Source of the DNA: JBCBDX01 sp039815825
GTDB lineage: Bacteria > Pseudomonadota > Alphaproteobacteria > Rhizobiales > Rhizobiaceae
Assembly: GCA_039815825.1 (NCBI GenBank)
Contig: JBCBYO010000014.1
Location: 1-64,000 of the forward strand
Direction: 5' to 3'
DNA length: 64,000 nucleotides
Position numbers and translations under genes: made by a program. Below, piece by piece: positions 1 to 9,231 of the stretch; positions within the stretch are counted from its first letter, which is position 1, and each line of letters opens with the position of its first letter. The notes below the pieces were generated by a model. That model saw only the letters and a program-made list of their open reading frames with translations. It did not search any database and had not been told where the DNA came from.

Positions 1-865
1 GCCAGCGGTGCGGGCGGTTTGTAAAGCACAATTGGCCACACTTAGCGGCACCAATGTGGAGCTGCTGCATTCCTATGCCATGCAGGTGCCGCTCATTACG
101 ATTTGCAACCTTTTGGGTGTCTCCTTCGAATATGGCCAACAATTGCTCGATTGGAGCCATGCTATTGTGCGCATGTACGTGTTGAACCCTACCCACGAAG
201 AACAGATTGCAGCCAACCGGGCAGCGCTGGAATTCAGCGCATTTCTCAAAAAAGAGATCGATCGCAAGCGCCCCGCGCCGGGTGACGATCTACTATCGGC
301 GCTGATTGCAGTTGAGAGTGAAGGTGAGCATCTTACAGTCGATGAACTGATATCGACCGTCGTTGTTTTGCTTAATGCAGGCCACGAGGCGACTGTTCAC
401 CAATTTGGCAATGCCGTCAGAACGATTATCGTCGGGGGGCACAAACCGCGGGATCTGTTCGCAACTAGCGAGGCGACACATGCAGCGGTGGAGGAGCTTC
501 TGCGCTTTGATGCGCCCCTTCACATGTTCACCCGCTATGCGCTTGACAACGTCACCTTGGACATTGAAGGCCAGTCGGTACAGCTGAAAAAGGGAGACGA
601 AATTGCTCTGCTCCTCGGCGCCGCGAACAGGGATCCTCGTATATTCTCAAATGCAAATCAGTTTGATCCCAACCGAAGTGATCAGAAAAACGTAACCTTT
701 GGTGCCGGCATCCACTTTTGCATTGGGGCACCCCTCGCCCGCATTGAGTTGCAGGAGATGCTGTCGACGCTCTTTGAAGTCTGGCCGGACGTGGCGCTCA
801 GCGACACGCCTAAATACGCTGACATCTACCACTTTCACGGCCTTGAGGCCCTGAACGTGCGATGA
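1..865 (+). CDS. Cytochrome P450, 5' end outside window
   Basis: This is the C-terminal part of a cytochrome P450, a heme monooxygenase that needs ferredoxin or reductase partners. The frame is open to the left edge, so the start and N-terminal helices are missing; about 287 residues are visible. The I-helix has the oxygen-activation motif AGHEAT, the K-helix the ExxR motif (EELLR), and the heme loop reads FGAGIHFCIGAPLAR, whose Cys is the axial thiolate. The length fits a soluble bacterial class I P450 of about 400 residues. The substrate cannot be told from this part. No redox partner gene is visible downstream, and the next gene converges on it with a 4-base gap. Confidence 0.95.
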   Translation, partial: PAVRAVCKAQLATLSGTNVELLHSYAMQVPLITICNLLGVSFEYGQQLLDWSHAIVRMYVLNPTHEEQIAANRAALEFSAFLKKEIDRKRPAPGDDLLSALIAVESEGEHLTVDELISTVVVLLNAGHEATVHQFGNAVRTIIVGGHKPRDLFATSEATHAAVEELLRFDAPLHMFTRYALDNVTLDIEGQSVQLKKGDEIALLLGAANRDPRIFSNANQFDPNRSDQKNVTFGAGIHFCIGAPLARIELQEMLSTLFEVWPDVALSDTPKYADIYHFHGLEALNVR

Positions 866-869
866 TCGC

Positions 870-1151
870 CTAGCACATTTGCACGCCGCACTCGCTTATC
901 GTGAACTGTTCTTCGGGCTCTTCCCTGACCCCGTCAAACTGTCGACCATCCAGGCATTGTGCCCTGGCTTCGAAAATACGCCGCCCGACAACACCGCCTT
1001 CGGTAGCATCAATGTAGTATTCGACGCTGCACTCTTGCTCGGCCGCAAGTTGAGCGCCCAAATCATCAAGCCACGATGGATCGGTTGATTGCGCAAATGC
1101 GGCGGCTGGAAAAAATACGACTGCGCAAAGCAAACTGTAACGCTTGATCAT
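870..1151 (-). CDS. Small secreted protein of unknown function
   Basis: A 93-residue protein that I do not assign to a family. Residues 1-20 form a typical Sec signal peptide (positive start, hydrophobic core, PAAAFA before Q21). The mature part is about 70 residues, acidic, with four Cys, which suggests disulfides in the periplasm or outside the cell. The ATG has a strong ribosome binding site, GAGGAGGTGTGACTT just upstream, which supports a real gene. A short perfect inverted repeat, TGCACA-G-TGTGCA at 1175-1187, lies before it and could be an operator. It follows metY on the same strand with a strong hairpin between them. Confidence 0.6.
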   Translation of the reverse strand: MIKRYSLLCAVVFFPAAAFAQSTDPSWLDDLGAQLAAEQECSVEYYIDATEGGVVGRRIFEARAQCLDGRQFDGVREEPEEQFTISECGVQMC

Positions 1152-1174
1152 AAGTCACACCTCCTCATCGAATC

Positions 1175-1187
1175 TGCACAGTGTGCA
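1175..1187. repeat. Short palindrome upstream of small secreted gene
   Basis: TGCACA-G-TGTGCA is a 6-bp inverted repeat with a one-base centre, about 25 bases upstream of the ATG of the small secreted protein. The position fits an operator, but a repeat this short can occur by chance. Confidence 0.25.
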
Positions 1188-1195
1188 CCAAAGGA

Positions 1196-1218
1196 GATCT
1201 GGCGCATAGCGCCAGATC
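1196..1218 (-). terminator. Hairpin after metY, possible terminator
   Basis: A perfect inverted repeat, GATCTGGCGC-ATA-GCGCCAGATC, sits 14 bases beyond the metY stop codon. Read in the metY direction it is followed by TCCTTTGG, so the T-run is weak. It may terminate metY, or only partly separate it from the small secreted gene further on. Confidence 0.45.
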
Positions 1219-1231
1219 AAGGTTCGTTGTT

Positions 1232-2512
<1,281 letters not shown>

Positions 2513-2520
2513 GGAAACTC

Positions 2521-2566
2521 CCTCCGCAATGATGTTGCGCGCCTTATGTTTCAGATTGCGCGGAGG
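2521..2566 (-). promoter_or_regulatory. metY leader hairpin covering the ribosome binding site
   Basis: In the metY mRNA sense, CCTCCGCGCAAT (2566-2555) pairs with ATTGCGGAGG (2530-2521) except for a two-base bulge. The second arm contains the GGAGG that serves metY. A competing helix, CGCGC with GCGCG in the loop region, would break the first one and free the site. Two exclusive structures of this kind suggest a riboswitch, thermosensor or protein-controlled leader. It does not match the SAM-II consensus as I know it. Confidence 0.45.
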
Positions 2567-2617
2567 TGCAAAGAAGTTTTTTCCGGCAGATGGCTATTAA
2601 TCGGAATGAAATAGCGT

Positions 2618-2637
2618 GTGGCCTGCAGGCAGGCCAC
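2618..2637. repeat. Perfect palindrome upstream of metY
   Basis: GTGGCCTGC-AG-GCAGGCCAC is a 9-bp inverted repeat with a two-base centre. No T-run follows on either strand, so it is a poor terminator. It lies between the metY leader and the small acidic gene. An operator controlling metY is possible but not shown. Confidence 0.4.
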
Positions 2638-2688
2638 AATGCTTTTGTTTAGCGGACCACATTACGGTCAGTAAACGAAGGTTGCGTT

Positions 2689-2868
2689 CTACAGGCTTAG
2701 GCCTTCCATGCGATGCTCAAGGGAAAGATCGGGGCGCGCATTCTCAAGCTCATCAGGCTCGGGCTGTTCAAGTGTTTCTGCCGCCACCTCATTGTCGACG
2801 ACCTGCTCCACTGTCTGGTTTTCAACAGGGGTCGAAGTGTCTTCCAATTCATCAATTAAATCTGCCAT
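2689..2868 (-). CDS. Small acidic protein, unknown function
   Basis: A 59-residue protein starting MADLIDELED, rich in Glu and Asp and with no membrane segment. An upstream in-frame start would add 30 residues, but the internal ATG at 2868 is preceded by AAAGAGGAAATACC, a good ribosome binding site, so I use it. No family is recognised. It lies upstream of metY on the same strand, 176 bases from it, so joint transcription is possible. Small size and biased composition keep confidence moderate. Confidence 0.5.
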   Translation of the reverse strand: MADLIDELEDTSTPVENQTVEQVVDNEVAAETLEQPEPDELENARPDLSLEHRMEGLSL

Positions 2869-3123
2869 TGGTATTTCCTCTTTGAAAAATGTTTTTAGCT
2901 GAACGCGGTGTGTGATCACTAAAATGGGACCACGAGCCAAATGTAAGACACCATACAAAACGTTCTGGGCGAATTAGTGGCGCGGCGGCCTTTACGTGGA
3001 CCGCCTATATGCGAACCGTTTAATTGTTTACCATATAGAGACAGTATTTCTATTTAATATCCGTATTATTTTACAATCACGCATGTCATTGTGCTCCGAG
3101 CAATATCACTCAAGGTCATAGTC

Positions 3124-3627
3124 ATGCCAGATATCGAAACACAGGCGCAGGGCGCGCGCGTTGGGCACGCTCATCTCAAAGTTGCCGATCTTGATCGCGC
3201 TATAACGTTTTACCGCGACGTAATCGGGATGAATGTGATGGTAAGGTCCGGCAATGAAGCGGCATTTTTGTCGTTTGATGACTACCACCACGATTTGGGC
3301 CTGAACACTTGGACAAGCGCAGGCGGAACCCCAGCACCGCGCGGCCACACCGGGCTTTTCCATGTCGCATTTTTGTTTGCTAGTCGGGCGGCTTTAGGTC
3401 AGGTGATCAATCGAGTTCAAAAGTCAGGCTACTCACTGACCGGCGCCGCCGATCATGGGGTTAGCGAGGCGGTTTATCTCAACGATCCGGACGGCAACGG
3501 ACTTGAATTGTACGTTGATCGGCCCGCCACCGAATGGCCGCGTAATGAAAATGGTGACTTGATCCTCTCCAACATGCCGCTCAATGTGGAGGCGTTGGTT
3601 CAGGAAGGATTGTCCGTCACCGTATGA
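3124..3627 (+). CDS. VOC (glyoxalase/extradiol dioxygenase) family protein
   Basis: A 167-residue protein with two beta-alpha-beta-beta-beta halves of the vicinal oxygen chelate fold. The first half starts GHAHLKVADLDRAITFYRDV, the second has GLFHVAF and ends NDPDGNGLELYVDRP. Two His and the Glu of GLELY are placed as metal ligands. DLDRAITFYRDVIG is typical of catechol 2,3-dioxygenase-like or glyoxalase-like members; the substrate is unknown. An upstream GTG at 3091 is possible, but the ATG at 3124 has AAGG upstream and begins where family members begin. The stop overlaps the start of the next gene as ATGA, so the two are translationally coupled. Confidence 0.85.
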   Translation: MPDIETQAQGARVGHAHLKVADLDRAITFYRDVIGMNVMVRSGNEAAFLSFDDYHHDLGLNTWTSAGGTPAPRGHTGLFHVAFLFASRAALGQVINRVQKSGYSLTGAADHGVSEAVYLNDPDGNGLELYVDRPATEWPRNENGDLILSNMPLNVEALVQEGLSVTV

Positions 3628-4850
3628 TCAATCGTCGCCAGATTTTGGCAAGCGCTGCCGCTCTTGGAGCGACCGGATTTTTGCCGGTCACCAGTTACCC
3701 GAGCGAACGGCTGTCGCCCCGCGGTTACATTCGGACAAATTGGAGCAAAGACCCTTTTAGCTATGGGTCCTATTCGTTTATCGCGAAAGGCGCGCACAAG
3801 CGCCAGACGCGTGACTTAGCGCGGCCTGTTGGTAAAAGATTGTTTTTCGCGGGCGAAGCTACACACCCTGACTACAATAGTACCGTACATGCGGCTTATG
3901 AATCCGGCTTGATTGCCGCCGAACTGGTAGAAACGACAGGCGCCCAGAGTGTCGGCATTATCGGTGCCGGCATGAGCGGTCTGACAGCTGCTAAATTTCT
4001 CGCAGACCTTGGCAGGGACGTAACGGTTGTTGAGGCGCGCGACCGCATTGGCGGCCGCATTTGGACCGACAACAGTCTTGGTGCGGCGCTCGATTTGGGT
4101 GCAAGTTGGATACACGGTATTGACGGCAACCCGGTCAAAGCCATCGCTGATGAACTTGGCATCAAGACCAAAGAAACAGGCAACTCGTTTGTCATGAGGG
4201 GCACAGACGGACGGGATATGAGCGATGAAGCGGGTCCGCCATGGCTTGAGGAAGTCACCGAAGTTCAACAAAGCGCGGGCGCAGGATCAAACGAAATAAA
4301 TGGTCGGGCTTATTGGATCGATTTGGACTATGGCGGCATGGATGTCGTTTTCCAGCAGGGCTACGGACAAGTTTTTGAGCATCATGCCGGTCAATATGAC
4401 ATCGAATTCAGACGCATCGTGAAGCGGGTGATCATGCTCGACGAAAGCGTCGCCGTTGTCGATAGCGAACAGCAGGAAACCCGTTTCGACGCGCTCATAA
4501 TCACGGTACCGTTGGGCGCTTTAAAACGGGGCACCATTGACTTTACCCCGCCCCTTCCAAGCCGAAAACAGGCGGCCATCGATGCGCTTGGATATGGTTT
4601 GCTTGACAAGTTTTATCTGAGATTTGACCGCGTCTTTTGGGATGCCGACAAGACTTGGATCATCACACCGGAAAACGGATTGCCGCCGGGCCAATTTAAT
4701 CAATGGTTGAATTTCTACCCACTCATCGAAGAGCCCATCCTTCTGGCTTTTAACGGCGCGAAACCGGCCAAAGATTTGGCTGAACTCGATGATCAAGAGC
4801 TTATCAAACGCGCGCTAGATACACTGTCTTCCGCCTACCCCGACCTCTAG
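3624..4850 (+). CDS. Flavin amine oxidase with circularly permuted domain order
   Basis: A 408-residue FAD oxidase related to monoamine and polyamine oxidases. Residues 1-25 look like a Tat signal (MINRRQILASAAALGATGF), implying periplasmic export after folding with FAD. The order is abnormal. Residues about 33-104 hold what is normally the C-terminal FAD segment: TNWSKDPFSYGSYSF, then RLFFAGEAT at 72-80 and STVHAAYESGLIAAE. The dinucleotide-binding GAGMSG (114-119) and VEARDRIGGR (136-145), normally N-terminal, follow. The substrate domain comes last, and the protein stops at SSAYPDL, just where the transposed segment would normally begin. All parts appear once, so this is permutation, not truncation. 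The start overlaps the VOC gene by ATGA. Substrate unknown. Confidence 0.85.
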   Translation: MINRRQILASAAALGATGFLPVTSYPSERLSPRGYIRTNWSKDPFSYGSYSFIAKGAHKRQTRDLARPVGKRLFFAGEATHPDYNSTVHAAYESGLIAAELVETTGAQSVGIIGAGMSGLTAAKFLADLGRDVTVVEARDRIGGRIWTDNSLGAALDLGASWIHGIDGNPVKAIADELGIKTKETGNSFVMRGTDGRDMSDEAGPPWLEEVTEVQQSAGAGSNEINGRAYWIDLDYGGMDVVFQQGYGQVFEHHAGQYDIEFRRIVKRVIMLDESVAVVDSEQQETRFDALIITVPLGALKRGTIDFTPPLPSRKQAAIDALGYGLLDKFYLRFDRVFWDADKTWIITPENGLPPGQFNQWLNFYPLIEEPILLAFNGAKPAKDLAELDDQELIKRALDTLSSAYPDL

Positions 4851-4955
4851 CGCCTGAGATTGCGTCTGTTGACAGGGACATTTGGCGCGGCTCACTTTGC
4901 GCCCTAATAACGTCAGATTTATTGGCTACGGATTAGCAAAAGTCTTCACTCTAAT

Positions 4956-5801
4956 TTGTTGGCCTTACAGCCAAAGGACAAGGCGTTGATTTTAGCTGGT
5001 GCAGTGACTGGAACGTTCATGGCCGTACGTGGCGGCTATTTCCTAAATCGGTTTTACAAGAATTATCAGGACGAAATATCCTCCGATTCGGAGGTTGGTG
5101 GAGACGTCAACGAATCTAGTCAAACGGTAAGGCCCGCCGAAGAGACTAGCCAAATTGCTTTAGACGGGAACGAAAGCACAGTCGGCTCCGAGGGAACCAG
5201 CCGACTCGATGATGAGTCGAGCGACGGCTTCAGTTTTGATTGGAAAGCATTCAAACTTTCCGCGCAGGCGAGCGCATCTGCTGCAGGTAAAGCAGCCTGG
5301 CGCGCTGCGGTTGAAACCGTAGAATGGAACATGTTTGGGGATCTAAAGTCTTTTGTCGAGGACGCTTTCTCCACAGGAGGAAAAAGTCAGGAAGTTCCAA
5401 CAGAGATTTCCATCCCTAATTCAAGCCAGAGAAGTGACATTTTGGAAGAATACTTGGCGGATCGCCCGGTCCCTTATCGATCGGCTCGTCATTCTGGATT
5501 TGGCGACGGAGGCATTCTACTCGATGAACTAGATGCCGATTCACGTTCAGACGGAATTGATCCACCTTACAGCGCATCATTATCTGCGCGTTTTCAGAAA
5601 ACTATCGGTGTTTTGAGCAAGGCACTTTTCGGTGACAGCACAGCCGAACAGGACTATGACTACTCGACAATTTCCTCGACAAGCGACTCTCAAACATCCA
5701 GCATTTCATCGCTGTTTCAACCGGCCCATGGTCAATTTGGGGTTTCCGATGAGCTCTACTTGCTTGACGAACGCAGAGAGATGGATACTCGATCGTTGTG
5801 A
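4956..5801 (+). CDS. Orphan Ser/Asp-rich protein with N-terminal hydrophobic segment
   Basis: A 281-residue open frame with no recognised family. Residues 8-26 are hydrophobic and could be a membrane anchor, followed by a positive stretch (NRFYKNY). The rest is acidic and rich in Ser, Asp and Glu, with an alanine-rich stretch near 100-125. The first start is TTG with no clear ribosome binding site; an ATG at 5019 is an alternative that would cut into the hydrophobic segment. If it is not a gene, about 1 kb here would be empty. It stands alone between the amine oxidase and the convergent lactate permease. Confidence 0.45.
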   Translation: MLALQPKDKALILAGAVTGTFMAVRGGYFLNRFYKNYQDEISSDSEVGGDVNESSQTVRPAEETSQIALDGNESTVGSEGTSRLDDESSDGFSFDWKAFKLSAQASASAAGKAAWRAAVETVEWNMFGDLKSFVEDAFSTGGKSQEVPTEISIPNSSQRSDILEEYLADRPVPYRSARHSGFGDGGILLDELDADSRSDGIDPPYSASLSARFQKTIGVLSKALFGDSTAEQDYDYSTISSTSDSQTSSISSLFQPAHGQFGVSDELYLLDERREMDTRSL

Positions 5802-5846
5802 CTGCTCGGCGAATTGCCAAGCCAGTCTATAGGCCAACGCGCGCTC

Positions 5847-7340
5847 TTACATAAGTGACAGAAAGCCCACAAACAGCAAGCACGGAACAGCGACAAGCGC
5901 TGTTTGGCGCATTATCGGCCCCTCTTTGCCCACCAAACCAACCGTTGCACACCCAGCTATAATATTGTGTGGCGCTATCAGGTTGCCCACGGCGGCGCCC
6001 ACGCCTTGAGCCGCGACCACCGAAAGTACCGGCAGCTCAATCGCATTGGCCGTCGCAATTTGAAACTGCGTGAACAGGATATTGGAAGTAGTCGCAGAAC
6101 CGGACACAAACGTACCGAGCGCACCGACAAAGGGCGCGAGTACCGGCCATGCCGCGCCTGTCAGCGCTGCGGTCTGTGCCATGGTCTCAATCATTCCGGT
6201 GTGAACCATTGTTGCCGACAAGGCCAACATCGACAAAAGCGCGATGCCAACGGAAAACAACCTTTGCAAGGCTGCCGCCAGCGACGGCAAAATCAATTGC
6301 GTGCGGGTAAACAGAATGGCGCCTAGCACTATAGACGCGATCATCAACGTTCCTGGATGATAAAGCGGCGCAAAGGACCCGGAGAAAGTCCCGAACAACT
6401 CCCAACGGAACGCAATATCATTGAGTGCGTGTTTGAACGCCGGGACCAACCTCGTCGCCAAGATTAGCAACACCAGTACGAAATATGGCACGAGATCGGG
6501 TAGTAACGGCCGCAACGAAACTGGTCGCACCACGGCAAGCGCGCGCAAAATCGCGAAAAAGGCAACAAACCCGATCATGCCACCTGCCAGTGCGGGCAAT
6601 TCGGGCCCAGTGAAGCGCGCGAGCAGCCAGAAAGGCAGCATAAAACATGCTGCAGCCAAAGCGGCCAACATCCAATCACGGCGCTCTAACCGGCGGTCGT
6701 CCGCCATGCGCATGAGGACCATGAGCAGACCAAGGCCAATGAGGATATTGATCGATGCGATCATGCCAGCCACCGGCGTAGCTTCAAGGCCGCTATTGTT
6801 TATTTGTGCAATCGTGGGGGTTCCGACGGCACCAAAGGGAACGCCAGCGGCATGACCGACCAGTGCCATAGCGACCGCGCGGACAGGTGGGAATCCAACC
6901 CCGACCAATAAGGGCGCTGCCAGTGCCACGGGCGTGCCAAAACCTGCGGCGCCCTCAATAAACAAACCAAAAAACCATGCGATCAGCAGCGCTTCGATCC
7001 GGCGATCATCGGTGAATGAAGCGAGCGTTTCCCGGATCCGTTGAATGCCGCCCGAGCGTTTTTGATATTCAAACAAAATCAACGCGGCCAAGATGATCCA
7101 CAAAATTGTGGCCGTGCTGTGCGCCGTTTCCGCCGCTATACCGCTGATCATGTCGGTTGCATTAGGCACCTGATCGGTCACCAATCCAAAAACCGTCAAC
7201 GCGAGAGCAAAAGCTACGACAAGCCCCAGTAAACCCGACAGTGCGGCTGACCAACCAAGGACCGCCATGGCGAAAATAACAATGATTAGCGGGGCAGCGG
7301 CGGAAAGCGCAGTGATGAAAGTCAATTCCGCCAATGCCAC
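5847..7340 (-). CDS. L-lactate permease (LctP/LldP family)
   Basis: A 497-residue inner-membrane protein with about 12 or more hydrophobic segments, matching the LctP family that imports lactate or glycolate with protons. Family-like features include GLFIEGAAGFGTPVALAAP in the first half, and FVSGSATTSNILF and GAAVGNLIAPHNI near the end. It is somewhat shorter than E. coli LldP (about 550 residues). The substrate is inferred from family only; no lactate dehydrogenase gene is adjacent. It ends 18 bases upstream of the CoA-binding protein gene's region on the same strand, so joint transcription with the upstream genes is possible. Confidence 0.85.
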   Translation of the reverse strand: MALAELTFITALSAAAPLIIVIFAMAVLGWSAALSGLLGLVVAFALALTVFGLVTDQVPNATDMISGIAAETAHSTATILWIILAALILFEYQKRSGGIQRIRETLASFTDDRRIEALLIAWFFGLFIEGAAGFGTPVALAAPLLVGVGFPPVRAVAMALVGHAAGVPFGAVGTPTIAQINNSGLEATPVAGMIASINILIGLGLLMVLMRMADDRRLERRDWMLAALAAACFMLPFWLLARFTGPELPALAGGMIGFVAFFAILRALAVVRPVSLRPLLPDLVPYFVLVLLILATRLVPAFKHALNDIAFRWELFGTFSGSFAPLYHPGTLMIASIVLGAILFTRTQLILPSLAAALQRLFSVGIALLSMLALSATMVHTGMIETMAQTAALTGAAWPVLAPFVGALGTFVSGSATTSNILFTQFQIATANAIELPVLSVVAAQGVGAAVGNLIAPHNIIAGCATVGLVGKEGPIMRQTALVAVPCLLFVGFLSLM

Positions 7341-7358
7341 CTCCTCGCCAGCTTCGAT

Positions 7359-7772
7359 TTAAATGCCGAGGCGCGGCATCTCAATTGCCGGACATCGATC
7401 CTGTACGACCCGCATGCCGGTTGCCGTCAAGCGCGCAGCGGCCACGTCATCGCGTACATCGAGTTGGGTCCAAAACACATTTGGCTTCCATGGCAATTCC
7501 AAAACACTATCGGCGAGATCCGCCACGAAGGCAGAAGAACGAAACACATCGATCATGTCCACCGGCTTGGGCAGATCATGCAACGAAGCGTAGGTCATAG
7601 CACCATTGATGATTTTGCCCGCATGGCCGGGGTTAACAGCGTAGACTTGAAAGCCTTTGGACACCAAAAAACCTGTGACCCGGTTGGAGGGGCGCGCCGA
7701 GTTCGGCGATGCGCCAACAACAGCAATCGATTTCGTGCTTGTTAGAATGTCGCGCAGCTCATCGTCGGTCAT
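7359..7772 (-). CDS. CoA-binding domain protein (YccU type)
   Basis: A 137-residue single-domain Rossmann protein of the CoA-binding (YccU) family. The N-terminal KSIAVVGASPNSARPSNRV is the nucleotide-binding loop, and PVDMIDVFRSS and the Cys-containing VVQDRCPAIE near the end are typical. Its role is not established; members resemble the CoA-binding domain of succinyl-CoA synthetase. The start ATG at 7772 overlaps the stop of the enoyl-CoA hydratase gene as ATGA, with GGAG upstream, so translation is coupled. A TTG at 7784 is in frame but less likely. The pairing with a hydratase supports a role in acyl-CoA metabolism, which is inference. Confidence 0.85.
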   Translation of the reverse strand: MTDDELRDILTSTKSIAVVGASPNSARPSNRVTGFLVSKGFQVYAVNPGHAGKIINGAMTYASLHDLPKPVDMIDVFRSSAFVADLADSVLELPWKPNVFWTQLDVRDDVAAARLTATGMRVVQDRCPAIEMPRLGI

Positions 7773-8596
7773 GTCTTGCTCCAATCGGGCATGCGTTTTT
7801 CCAAAAACGCACCGATGCCCTCTTTGCTTTCTTCACCAAGCATATTTTTCACCATCACGGCAGCGGTATGATCATAGGCATCGCTCAAGCGCATTTCTGC
7901 TTGCTCGTAAAACGCCCTCTTGCCGATGGCGAGTGTGGATTGTGGTTTGGATGCAATGGTTTGCGCATATTTTTGCATGACTTGATTCAAGTATTGACGC
8001 GGTACAATACGGTTGACGAGGCCAATCTCTTTGGCCGTCGACGCATCGATGGTCTCCCCGGTCAGCAGCATTTCCATCGCCTGCTTTCGATGCACATTCC
8101 GGGTCAGCGCAACCATTGGCGTGGAGCAGAACAAGCCGATATTGACGCCAGGCGTGCAAAAGGCTGACGTATCCGTACATATCGCGAGATCACATGACGC
8201 GACCAGTTGACACCCTGCTGCGGTTGCCAATCCATCAACCTCGGCAATCACTGGCTTGGGATTGTTGACGATGGCCTGCATCAGGTCGGCGCACAATTGA
8301 AATGTCTGCTCGTAAAATGCAGCTCCCCGATCAGCATCCTCTCGCTTCGCCGTCAGTTCTTTTAGATCATGGCCCGCGCAGAAGATCTTGCCAGGATTGG
8401 CCGACGTCAAGATTACGACCCGTACCTCATCTGACGACGACGCCCTATCGATTTCTGCCTTCATGGCTTCCATCATCGCAATCGAAAGAGCGTTTGCCGG
8501 TGGGCGGTTCATCTCCAACCGAAGTACGCCCTGATCTTCGTTTGCCAACACCAAGGGCGCCTCATTGGAGTTGTCAGCTTTGAATATCTCTTCCAT
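7769..8596 (-). CDS. Enoyl-CoA hydratase/isomerase family protein
   Basis: A 275-residue crotonase-fold protein, closest in type to ECHDC3-like members. It has the CoA-binding and oxyanion-hole segments FCAGHDLKEL and DGLATAAGCQLVASCDLA. The usual catalytic Glu pair is not obvious: the second oxyanion loop reads AAGCQL and is followed by TPGVNIGLFCSTP. It may therefore act on an acyl-CoA other than by simple hydration. An upstream in-frame extension of 58 residues is composed of antisense sequence to the thioesterase; the ATG at 8596 with GGAGA upstream is the better start. It is divergent from the thioesterase across 43 bases and coupled to the CoA-binding gene. Confidence 0.88.
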   Translation of the reverse strand: MEEIFKADNSNEAPLVLANEDQGVLRLEMNRPPANALSIAMMEAMKAEIDRASSSDEVRVVILTSANPGKIFCAGHDLKELTAKREDADRGAAFYEQTFQLCADLMQAIVNNPKPVIAEVDGLATAAGCQLVASCDLAICTDTSAFCTPGVNIGLFCSTPMVALTRNVHRKQAMEMLLTGETIDASTAKEIGLVNRIVPRQYLNQVMQKYAQTIASKPQSTLAIGKRAFYEQAEMRLSDAYDHTAAVMVKNMLGEESKEGIGAFLEKRMPDWSKT

Positions 8597-8639
8597 AGGG
8601 GTCTCCGCTTTATCGGTTGATGACGAAAGAGAACGGCAC

Positions 8640-9074
8640 ATGCAAGAGCCATTGATTGAAGGACTGCAAGACCCGGTCATGTCGATCGACGATATTGAGG
8701 CGTTTTTGGAAAGTGAGTTTCCGCAAGTCCACCAGGATGGTCGGGTTTTTACCGTTGAAAATGTGCACAAAGGTGGGATTACCTACCGCCTTACCCCGAT
8801 GGACCGCCATTTGCGTCCGGGCGGCACGGTTGCGGGGCCATCCATGTTCGCGTTGGCGGATGTAGCCGCCTATATTTGTATCTTGGCCCATATCGGTCCG
8901 GCAAAGCACACCGTGACGACCAACATGAATATCAACTTCATGCATAAACCTCAGCCTGGCCCACTCGATTGTCATGCAAGACTTTTGAAGCTGGGAAAGA
9001 GGTTAGCGGTTGTCGATTGTCTGATCATAGACAAGGAAGGACGTACCGTCAGCCAAGCCACGGCGACTTATTAG
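8640..9074 (+). CDS. PaaI-type hotdog thioesterase
   Basis: A 144-residue single hotdog-fold protein of the PaaI/YiiD thioesterase family, which hydrolyses acyl-CoA thioesters. RPGGTVAGPSMFALADVAAYI is the central helix region, and TNMNINFMHKPQPG and ARLLKLGKRLAVVDC are the following strands. The ATG at 8640 has AGAG upstream; an earlier in-frame start at 8565 lies inside the divergent hydratase gene. It shares a 43-base promoter region with the enoyl-CoA hydratase, fitting a joint role in acyl-CoA turnover. Its own terminator may be the hairpin at 9199-9231. Confidence 0.87.
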   Translation: MQEPLIEGLQDPVMSIDDIEAFLESEFPQVHQDGRVFTVENVHKGGITYRLTPMDRHLRPGGTVAGPSMFALADVAAYICILAHIGPAKHTVTTNMNINFMHKPQPGPLDCHARLLKLGKRLAVVDCLIIDKEGRTVSQATATY

Positions 9075-9162
9075 ATACCAACCGGATAAGGTAAAATAAT
9101 ACCCTATATATTAAATTATTGAATTCTTTATATATTTTCTATTTTCGATATGGGAATAGGCG

Positions 9163-9191
9163 TTGACACTGGTCGGAATTGGGCATATCTC
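9163..9191 (+). promoter_or_regulatory. Sigma-70-type promoter for rplM-rpsI
   Basis: A perfect -35 box TTGACA (9163-9168) is followed, after 17 bases, by TATCTC (9186-9191) as -10. The predicted start is near 9198, about 125 bases before rplM. The upstream 80 bases are very AT-rich, which may act as an UP element. No competing match of this quality was seen in the gap. Confidence 0.6.
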
Positions 9192-9198
9192 GCCCCTA

Positions 9199-9231
9199 CC
9201 GACACCGCGTAATCGCGTGTCGGCGTTTTTT
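9199..9231 (+). terminator. Hairpin with T-run ahead of rplM (terminator or attenuator)
   Basis: CCGACACCGCG-TAAT-CGCGTGTCGG pairs over ten base pairs with one bulged C and is followed by CGTTTTTT. It has the form of an intrinsic terminator. It may end the thioesterase transcript, but it also begins at the predicted rplM transcription start, so it could act as an attenuator or as a 5' stabilising stem. Confidence 0.55.

Noticed and set aside
2618..2637. Terminator for the small acidic gene
   Set aside because: The palindrome is strong but neither strand has a T-run after it; kept only as a repeat.
2513..2700. SAM-II riboswitch upstream of metY
   Set aside because: Looked for the conserved pseudoknot segments and the GCTAAA-AAGG-like end; they are not in the right arrangement before the metY ribosome binding site.
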